Shown piece by piece: positions 58,310-64,000 of a stretch of DNA of 64,000 nucleotides. This DNA is from Pseudomonadales bacterium (GTDB lineage: Bacteria > Pseudomonadota > Gammaproteobacteria > Pseudomonadales > Azotimanducaceae). The DNA lies in NCBI GenBank assembly GCA_022827905.1, contig JAJEIQ010000027.1, positions 62,001 through 126,000 on the forward strand, read 5' to 3'. Under the pieces are notes generated by a model. It did not search any database. It saw only the letters and a list, made by a program, of their open reading frames with translations, and was not told the origin of the DNA. The first letter of the stretch is position 1. Each line of letters opens with the position of its first letter. Position numbers and translations under genes: made by a program.

Positions 58310-61018
58310 TCAAGCCGGGCGAGATTTGGCGGCGCGGCGACTGGTTCGCTTGGCGGGCTTGCGCTTGGCGGTTTTCGCGCGGGTCTTGCCACGGGCCTTG
58401 CCGGCCGCCTTACGCTCCACCCACTGGCCGTCTTGGTAGAATGCCTGCCAGCCAGTGGCCTTGCCGTCGATCTCAGATTGCACGTACTGCTGTCCCGTTT
58501 TCCGGCTGTAGCGAATGACCGCCGGTTTGCCGTCCGGATCCTCGGTCGGCGCTGCGAGCAGGTACTTGAACTTGGGGTCGAGTTCATTGGCGTGGGGCAG
58601 CAGTTCGGCGACCTTGGGCGCCCGTGTCTCCCGGTTCTTGGGAAATTGGCTGGCCGCCAGGAAGATGCCGGCTGCGCCATCGCGCAGCAGATAGTGGTCG
58701 TCCACCTTTTCGCAGCGCAGCTCCGGCATCGGCACCGGGTCGGCCTTGGGCGGCGCCGGCTGGCCGTTGCGCAGCAGCTTGCGGGTGTTGGCGCAGGCGG
58801 TGCAGCCGAAGTACTTGCCGAAGCGGCCCGCCTTCAATTGCATCTCCGCGCCGCAGCGGTCGCACTCCAGCACCGGCCCTTCGTAGCCCTTAACGCGAAA
58901 TTGCCCCTCTTCCACCTCGGAACCAGGGCAGTCCGGGTTGTTGCCGCAGATGTGCAGCTTGCGCGTCTCGTCCACTAGGTAGCTGGTCATTGGCGTTTCG
59001 CAGAGCGGGCACCTGCGGCGGCTGCGCAGCAGCTTCGACTCGCCCTCATCGTCCACGTCCACATCCACCGCTTCCTCGCCGGGCGTGAGGTTCATCGTGT
59101 TCTGGCAGCGTTCCTTGGGCGGCAGCGCATACCCCGAACACCCTAGGAAAACGCCAGTGCCCGCCGTGCGCAGCTGCATGGGCCGACCGCATTTTGCGCA
59201 AGCGATGCCCGTGTTCGTCGGCGTGTTGGGGCGCATGCCGCCGTCGCTGCGGGCGACCGTCAGCTTGGCGCTGAAATCGCCGTAGAACGCATCGAGCACC
59301 CCACGCCAGTTGGCTTCGCCCTCGGCAATCTGGTCCAGCTCCTGCTCCAGGGCGGCAGTAAAGCCGTAGTCCATGAGATTGCTGAACTGCTCCACGAGCC
59401 GATCAGTGACCAGCTCGCCGATCTTCTCGGCATGGAAACGGCGCTTGGCGATGCTGACGTAGCCTCGCTCCTGAATGGTGGAAATGATGGCGGCGTAGGT
59501 GGACGGGCGGCCGATGCCGCGTTTTTCCAGCTCCCGGACGAGGCTGGCCTCGCCGTAGCGGGGCGGCGGCTTGGTGAAATGCTGCACCGTCTCGGCGTCC
59601 ACCAAGGCCAAGGCCTCGCCGACGGCGAGATCCGGCAGGGGCTTGGCGTCGTCCCCCCGGGTGATCGATGGCAGCGCTCGGGTGTGTCCGTCGAATAGCT
59701 GGATGCGGCCCCGAATCCGCAACTCGAACTCACCACCCTCGGCCAGCACCGTGGTGGCGAGGTACTCCGCATCCGGCATCTGACAGGCGATGAACTGCCG
59801 GCGGATCAGGTCGTAGAGCCTTGCGGCGTCCTCGGCCACGCCGGACAGCTTCTCGGGCGGCGTTGCCACGTTGGTCGGGCGAATGGCCTCATGGGCCTCC
59901 TGGGCACCTTTCTTGCTGGCGTAGGAGCGGGGCTTGTCGGGCAGGTAGCGCGGGCCGAACTCAGTCTTGATGTGCTCTCGGCAGGCAGCCACGGCGTCGC
60001 CGCTGAGGTTGGTCGAGTCCGTGCGCATGTAGGTGATGTGACCCGCTTCGTAGAGCCGCTGCGCCAAGGTCATGGTGCGCTTGACGCCGTAGCCCAATCG
60101 GCCGCTGGCCGCCTGCTGCAGGGTGGAGGTGATGAGCGGCGGATGGGGACGGGTCTTGGTGGGCCGGTCGGAGCGGTCGCTGACCTCGAATCGGCGCTGC
60201 CGAAGCCGGGCAAGCGCGTCCTCCGCGGCCGCCTGGTTGCCGGGACGGAAGGCATCGCCGTTCTCCTTGACCACTTGGAAGCGCAGCGGTTCGGCATATT
60301 CCTGGCGTTTGAGATCGGCGAACAGTTCCCAGTACTCCTCGGGCTTGAAGGCCCGAATCTCCCGTTCACGCTCCACCACCAGCCGCACGGCGACCGACTG
60401 CACCCGCCCTGCCGACAGGCCCCGCGCCACCTTGGCCCAGAGCAGCGGCGAGAGTTCGAAGCCCACCACCCGGTCGAGGAAGCGGCGCGCCTGCTGGGCG
60501 TTGACCCGGTCCATGTCCAGTTCGCCGGGCGAGCGGAAGGCGTCCTGAATGGCCTTGCGGGTGATTTCGTTGAAGACCACGCGTCGATAGCGGTCAGCGC
60601 GCCCGCCAATGGTTTCGCGCAGGTGCCAAGCGATGGCTTCCCCCTCACGGTCGAGGTCGGTGGCGAGGTAAACCGCATCCGCTCCCGCCGCCAGGCGCGA
60701 CAGTTCATCGACCACCTTCTCCTTGCCGGGCAGCACTTCATAAGCCGCTTGCCACTCGTTATCCGGATCCACGCCCATGCGCCGCACGAGCTGCTCGCGC
60801 GCCCGGCGCTCGCGTTGGGCGGCCCGTTCGCTGGCCGACAGTTTGGGCGTCTTGGGCGCTGCGCTGCGCTGGTTGGTGTTGCTGGCCTTGGCCCCCTTGC
60901 CGGTTGGCAGGTCCCGGATGTGGCCGACGCTGGACTTGACGACATAGTCCTTGCCCAGGTAGCGGTTGATGGTGCGCGCTTTCGCAGGCGATTCGACGAT
61001 GACGAGTGATCGGGTCAA
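58310..61018 (-). CDS. topA: DNA topoisomerase I
   Basis: A 902-residue type IA topoisomerase that relaxes negative supercoils. The Toprim start is [14 protein letters not shown]. The acidic metal triad lies in [10 protein letters not shown] (residues about 119-128), and the active-site tyrosine Y330 is in [12 protein letters not shown]. The C-terminus has four-cysteine zinc ribbons ([11 protein letters not shown].., CPLCETPM.., [11 protein letters not shown]..) and a basic Ala/Lys/Arg tail ([18 protein letters not shown]). The start is TTG 61018, preceded by CCGGAAG. An upstream TTG at 61048 is possible. A good promoter precedes it. Confidence 0.95.
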   Translation of the reverse strand: MTRSLVIVESPAKARTINRYLGKDYVVKSSVGHIRDLPTGKGAKASNTNQRSAAPKTPKLSASERAAQRERRAREQLVRRMGVDPDNEWQAAYEVLPGKEKVVDELSRLAAGADAVYLATDLDREGEAIAWHLRETIGGRADRYRRVVFNEITRKAIQDAFRSPGELDMDRVNAQQARRFLDRVVGFELSPLLWAKVARGLSAGRVQSVAVRLVVEREREIRAFKPEEYWELFADLKRQEYAEPLRFQVVKENGDAFRPGNQAAAEDALARLRQRRFEVSDRSDRPTKTRPHPPLITSTLQQAASGRLGYGVKRTMTLAQRLYEAGHITYMRTDSTNLSGDAVAACREHIKTEFGPRYLPDKPRSYASKKGAQEAHEAIRPTNVATPPEKLSGVAEDAARLYDLIRRQFIACQMPDAEYLATTVLAEGGEFELRIRGRIQLFDGHTRALPSITRGDDAKPLPDLAVGEALALVDAETVQHFTKPPPRYGEASLVRELEKRGIGRPSTYAAIISTIQERGYVSIAKRRFHAEKIGELVTDRLVEQFSNLMDYGFTAALEQELDQIAEGEANWRGVLDAFYGDFSAKLTVARSDGGMRPNTPTNTGIACAKCGRPMQLRTAGTGVFLGCSGYALPPKERCQNTMNLTPGEEAVDVDVDDEGESKLLRSRRRCPLCETPMTSYLVDETRKLHICGNNPDCPGSEVEEGQFRVKGYEGPVLECDRCGAEMQLKAGRFGKYFGCTACANTRKLLRNGQPAPPKADPVPMPELRCEKVDDHYLLRDGAAGIFLAASQFPKNRETRAPKVAELLPHANELDPKFKYLLAAPTEDPDGKPAVIRYSRKTGQQYVQSEIDGKATGWQAFYQDGQWVERKAAGKARGKTRAKTAKRKPAKRTSRRAAKSRPA

Positions 61019-61072
61019 GACTGCTTCCGGTTGGTGAGGGGCGCGCAAAGGCCGCGGGCCCAGACGGGCGCC

Positions 61073-61102
61073 GTTATACGGCTAGGGTAAAACGGCTGTC
61101 AA
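61073..61102 (-). promoter_or_regulatory. topA: Sigma70-type promoter of topA
   Basis: On the minus strand TTGACA (61102-61097) is followed, after 18 bases, by TATAAC (61078-61073). That is a near-consensus pair, placed about 55 bases upstream of the topA TTG. Supercoiling-sensitive control, as in E. coli topA, is possible but not seen in sequence. Confidence 0.75.
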
Positions 61103-61219
61103 GAAACCAAGTAAGCAATCCCGGAGGCGGCCCGGTGCGGAGCATTGCGATTCTCTCCCGTTTGCGTATGCTCACTACCAAATCAGCCTGTACTCGGGGC
61201 GGTGGCCGCAATAGACGTG

Positions 61220-62344
61220 ATGGATTCAAAGCTCCGTGCTTTGGCGTTCGGGGGCCTCGGCCTTTTATCCGTGTTTGCCACTGCGGTTTCCCATGCCGTT
61301 GATGATTCGGAGGGTGCCTCCGCCGCGGGCCTGACGATTCGGTTGTCCGGTGCGGACATCGCAGCCCCGCCGTCCATCGCGCTCCCTCCCGGTCGGGTGG
61401 TGACGGTTTCCTTCACGGATGCGAGCGGCTCGCCTTGGCCGCTGGCCGAAGTCGTCGTTCCCGACACGGGCCTTTCCCACCGTCAATACTCCTCCCATCC
61501 CCATCTCGTCCTGCTGGAACGGCGTTCGAAGGGCGCGCCGGCGAACTTGGTGGCGTTGCTGGACGGCCTGTCGTGGCCTGTGCACCTTGAACTGACATCA
61601 GCCCGGGCGGGAGCGCCGACCCGCATCGAGGTGCGATTGTCGGACGTTCGCGGGGGTGCGGGCTTGGACACAGCCTCTCGGGAGAAAGCGGACGCAAGCG
61701 CGGCTGGCGGGGCGGGCTTCGACCAGGCGGTTCGGGAGTATCTGCTTTCCAATCCGGATGTCCTGCGCGAGGCGCTGGATCCGGCGCGGCAGTTAGCTTC
61801 GCGCGCCGAGGCGCGGCGCGCCGATTTGCTGGAGGGCGCGGGAGTGCCCGTGTTGGGCAACACCTCCGGGAACGTGACGGTTGTGGAGTTCTTTGATTAT
61901 AGATGCGGATTTTGCAAGCGTTCCATTGAAGCCGTGCGCACGGCGCTGACGCGGGCGAACGTGCGGCTGCGCATGCTGGAGTATCCGATTCTGGGAGAAG
62001 GAAGCGCACTGGCCGCGCGGGCGGCGTTGGCGGCGGCGCGACAGGGGGCGTATCGGCGGTTGCACTTCGCGCTGATGGAACACGAGGGCGAGTATGACGA
62101 AGCATCGATTCGGGAAATCGCAACGAACCTCGGGCTCGATGTGGAGCAACTGGTCATGGATGCGAGCCTGCCGGAGGTCCAAGCCAAGCTGGACGCCAAT
62201 CGGGCGCTGGCCGCGGACCTCGGCGTAACCGGAACGCCCGCGTTCCTGGTGTTCGGGCCGGACGGCGTCCAAGTGTCGCCCGGAGCCCTGGATGCCGACC
62301 GGTTGGGCGCAATGATCGACGCCGCAGGAGGAAAACGTGATTGA
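61220..62344 (+). CDS. DsbA-like thiol oxidoreductase with DotH/IcmK-like N-terminal domain
   Basis: A 374-residue exported protein with a signal peptide (LAFGGLGLLSVFATAVSHAV). Residues about 35-145 (GRVVTVSFTDASGSPWPLAEVVVPD...) resemble the N-terminal part of DotH/IcmK or TraN-type outer-membrane proteins of type IV secretion. From about residue 170 comes a DsbA/Com1-like domain, with the redox motif CGFC at 229-232 in EFFDYRCGFCKRS and the cis-Pro loop TGTPAFLVFG. The start is ATG 61220 with no strong ribosome site. The next gene overlaps its end by eight bases. The role is probably disulfide formation in secreted, cysteine-bearing partners. The DotH likeness is by eye and needs a profile search. 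Confidence 0.72.
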   Translation: MDSKLRALAFGGLGLLSVFATAVSHAVDDSEGASAAGLTIRLSGADIAAPPSIALPPGRVVTVSFTDASGSPWPLAEVVVPDTGLSHRQYSSHPHLVLLERRSKGAPANLVALLDGLSWPVHLELTSARAGAPTRIEVRLSDVRGGAGLDTASREKADASAAGGAGFDQAVREYLLSNPDVLREALDPARQLASRAEARRADLLEGAGVPVLGNTSGNVTVVEFFDYRCGFCKRSIEAVRTALTRANVRLRMLEYPILGEGSALAARAALAAARQGAYRRLHFALMEHEGEYDEASIREIATNLGLDVEQLVMDASLPEVQAKLDANRALAADLGVTGTPAFLVFGPDGVQVSPGALDADRLGAMIDAAGGKRD

Positions 62345-62858
62345 TTCGGCAATCCGAGGGGCCTGCGCGCTGGCCTTTTTCGTTGCGGCGCTCAGCCAAG
62401 CATTCGGAGTGGAGCAAGCGCGGGCATCCGAACCGGTTTACGACGAGTTGCCGGACGGCCCGGCGGCGGAGGTCGCGCGGCTGTATTTCTCCGCGTTCGC
62501 CATGCCCGGCGTGGAGTCCCTGGACCGGAACGAACGGGCGGCGCTGCTGGACGCGGCCACCCTTCGCTATCGGGACCGGCTCATCGACCGGGCGCCGTCG
62601 CCCTCGGCGGACTTGGTCATGCGGCACTTGGCCCGGCTGGCGGAATCCGACTTTGCGCGGAACGATCCAAACGTCGTCCGCCAGACCTGCGCGCGCCATG
62701 GGCTGACGGAGGCTCAGTGCGAACCTTTCGCAGGCTACACGCGCCGGGTGCTGGTGCTGGAGGAAATGCTGGTGCAGGGCCAACTGACCCTGGATGCATT
62801 GGAGGTCGAACTGGTTGGTGCGCCGCGCCCGAAGCTGGCGGGGTTGGATTCCAAGTAG
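62337..62858 (+). CDS. Small exported protein, unknown function
   Basis: A 173-residue protein with a signal peptide (ALAFFVAALSQAFGVEQARA). The mature part is helical (AAEVARLYFSAFAMPGVESLDRNERAALLDAATLRYRDRL.., FARNDPNVVRQTCARHGLTEAQCEPF) with two cysteines that could pair. It starts at GTG 62337, inside the end of the DsbA-like gene, and precedes the Calx-beta gene by 38 bases. It is not recognised. It could be a chaperone or periplasmic adaptor of this locus. Confidence 0.68.
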   Translation: MIDSAIRGACALAFFVAALSQAFGVEQARASEPVYDELPDGPAAEVARLYFSAFAMPGVESLDRNERAALLDAATLRYRDRLIDRAPSPSADLVMRHLARLAESDFARNDPNVVRQTCARHGLTEAQCEPFAGYTRRVLVLEEMLVQGQLTLDALEVELVGAPRPKLAGLDSK

Positions 62859-62896
62859 TGGAGCCAGACGGCAGAGGCTGACGGGTTCGCTTGACG

Positions 62897-64000
62897 ATGG
62901 CATTCCTTGAGGGTTCACGGGTGCGCCGGCTTGCGGCATGGGGAGCGCTGTTTGTGACGGCGTGGGCGCTCGCCCAAGTGGAGGTGTCAGCCCCATCGCC
63001 GGACGCGGCGCTTCCGGCAGCGCGCAACCTTGCGCCTGAAGTCGTTACCAATGCGCCGGGGCAGGAGCTGACGGTTCGCGCCGGAAACTCGATTGCGTTG
63101 ACCGCGGAGGCGCTCGATCCTGACGTTGCGCAGGATGGCGGTTTCGAGTCGGTTTGGCTGGCTGCGGAACTCGAACCGGGATTCCAGCCGGAGTGGCTGG
63201 AGGGCTTGCTCCGGTTCTCCGGCCCATCGGAAAAACCGGGAATCGAGATCGACATTGCGCCTCCGGCGAACGCGCAGCCGGGGCGTTTTGCCATTCGCGT
63301 GGGCGCGACGGATTCGCGGGGCCTGACCACCATCCGCGTGGTCCGGGTGACGGTGCTGTCTCCGGCGTGCCCCGAGCCGGCGGACTACCTTGAGGACGGT
63401 GCCTGCCGGCAATGCCCCGAACACCAGGTCTCGAACGACGCGGGGACCGGCTGCGAACCCTGTCCTGCGGAAACGGAGCGCCCGGCAGGCGCCAAGCGGT
63501 GCACGGAGTGCCCGCCAAGCGTTTCGGAGGCTGGCCCGGACCGGTGCGCCAAGCCGCCGCCCGCGGCGATTTTCGCAAAGGCGGGAACAAAGTCCGGGAC
63601 GATGCCGCCGACCATCGTGGCCACCGTCAAGGACGGCCCCCTGATTGCGGAGTCGGCGGGCAAGGTGAACGTTCGCCTGACCTTGGAGAATCCACCGGAT
63701 ACCGAGGGCGGGTACACAGGATGCCGATTGCGATTGGGCAGCGGAAGCGTCGCGGAAACCCCGGCGGACGTCACCTTTTCGAATCAGAAGAAGCTGAATG
63801 CGGACAACGGCTGGTCGGCGCAGGCGAAGCTGCTCACCATCGTGGACGACGCGCTCGCGGAAGGGAACGAGTCGCTGGTGTTGGAGGGCCATTGCACGGG
63901 CAGCAAGCGGGGCACGGTTCCGGCGCACGGAGACCTGGTGTCACAACCACTCACCCTGACGATCACCGACAACGACCAATCGAAGCCGATGCGGCTGTCG
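62897..64000 (+). CDS. Calx-beta-type protein with cysteine-rich domain (3'-truncated by window edge)
   Basis: The frame from ATG 62897 is open for 368 codons and runs off the window. A signal region (LAAWGALFVTAWALAQ) is followed by an Ig/cadherin-like part (APEVVTNAPGQELTVRAGNSI...LDPDV). Next is a cysteine-rich block of about nine cysteines in CxxC spacing (CPEPADYLEDGACRQC, CEPCPAE, CTECPP), like GCC2/GCC3 or EGF-like repeats. From about residue 235 comes a Calx-beta-like unit (LLTIVDDALAEGNESLVLEGHC...LTITDNDQ). It resembles the giant protein at 30382-38139. The cysteines fit the DsbA-like gene of the same operon. Confidence 0.78.
   Translation, partial: MAFLEGSRVRRLAAWGALFVTAWALAQVEVSAPSPDAALPAARNLAPEVVTNAPGQELTVRAGNSIALTAEALDPDVAQDGGFESVWLAAELEPGFQPEWLEGLLRFSGPSEKPGIEIDIAPPANAQPGRFAIRVGATDSRGLTTIRVVRVTVLSPACPEPADYLEDGACRQCPEHQVSNDAGTGCEPCPAETERPAGAKRCTECPPSVSEAGPDRCAKPPPAAIFAKAGTKSGTMPPTIVATVKDGPLIAESAGKVNVRLTLENPPDTEGGYTGCRLRLGSGSVAETPADVTFSNQKKLNADNGWSAQAKLLTIVDDALAEGNESLVLEGHCTGSKRGTVPAHGDLVSQPLTLTITDNDQSKPMRLS

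Overview
The window looks like a chromosomal segment of a GC-rich, Gram-negative heterotroph, most likely an uncultured gammaproteobacterium. Pointers are an E. coli-style topA with C-terminal zinc ribbons, a fused bifunctional mnmC, a TonB-dependent receptor, CaiB, PhyH and crotonase families, and many GTG/TTG starts. A marine or host-associated lifestyle is only a guess. No rRNA, tRNA, CRISPR array, transposase or integrase was recognised.

Layout. Bases 1-2000: the end of a mevalonate kinase gene, a PPK2 polyphosphate kinase and a GFA-type zinc protein, then a 331-base gap with dispersed palindromes. Bases 2286-4555: a GT4 glycosyltransferase and UDP-sulfoquinovose synthase, a probable sulfolipid cassette. 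Bases 4593-7985: a compact methylamine dehydrogenase operon (mauB-mauE-mauD-mauA) ending in a cytochrome c. Bases 8014-11825: a VapBC-like pair, a sodium:solute symporter, a small membrane protein and a Fic-fold protein with its own inverted-repeat operator. Bases 11858-16635: a tandem sulfotransferase fusion, a degenerate sulfotransferase fused to a glycosyltransferase, and a third glycosyltransferase, probably for a sulfated surface glycan.

Bases 16792-30322 are metabolic genes: SMP-30 lactonase, crotonase, cysteine synthase family, serine hydrolase, M20 amidohydrolase, NAD-binding reductase, PhyH and VOC enzymes, MFS transporter, MetE-like enzyme, DUF3604 protein and alpha/beta hydrolase. 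Bases 30382-38139 encode one giant secreted or surface protein of up to 2585 residues with Calx-beta-like repeats. Its central coding region is visibly AT-rich, and a run of 13 C residues sits beside its start. Bases 38305-47595 form a catabolic neighbourhood: TonB receptor, MarR regulator, acyl-CoA-dehydrogenase-fold monooxygenase, AhpD/CMD protein, HMG-CoA lyase, CoA-transferase, MFS and PhyH.

Bases 47635-61018 are mostly housekeeping or envelope genes: a small beta protein, an outer-membrane barrel, a GT39-type membrane glycosyltransferase, a sulfurtransferase with mnmC, serA, a crotonase, a zinc-type efflux pump, an MFS, a Dyp peroxidase and topA. Bases 61220-64000 hold an operon that runs off the edge: a DsbA-like protein with an N-terminal region resembling the DotH/IcmK family, a small exported protein, and the start of a second Calx-beta-type protein.

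The two most unusual points are the giant, compositionally mosaic Calx-beta protein with a possible phase-variation tract, and the right-edge thiol-oxidoreductase plus Calx-beta operon, which may belong to a related secretion or adhesion system. Functions are read from motifs by eye, with no database search.
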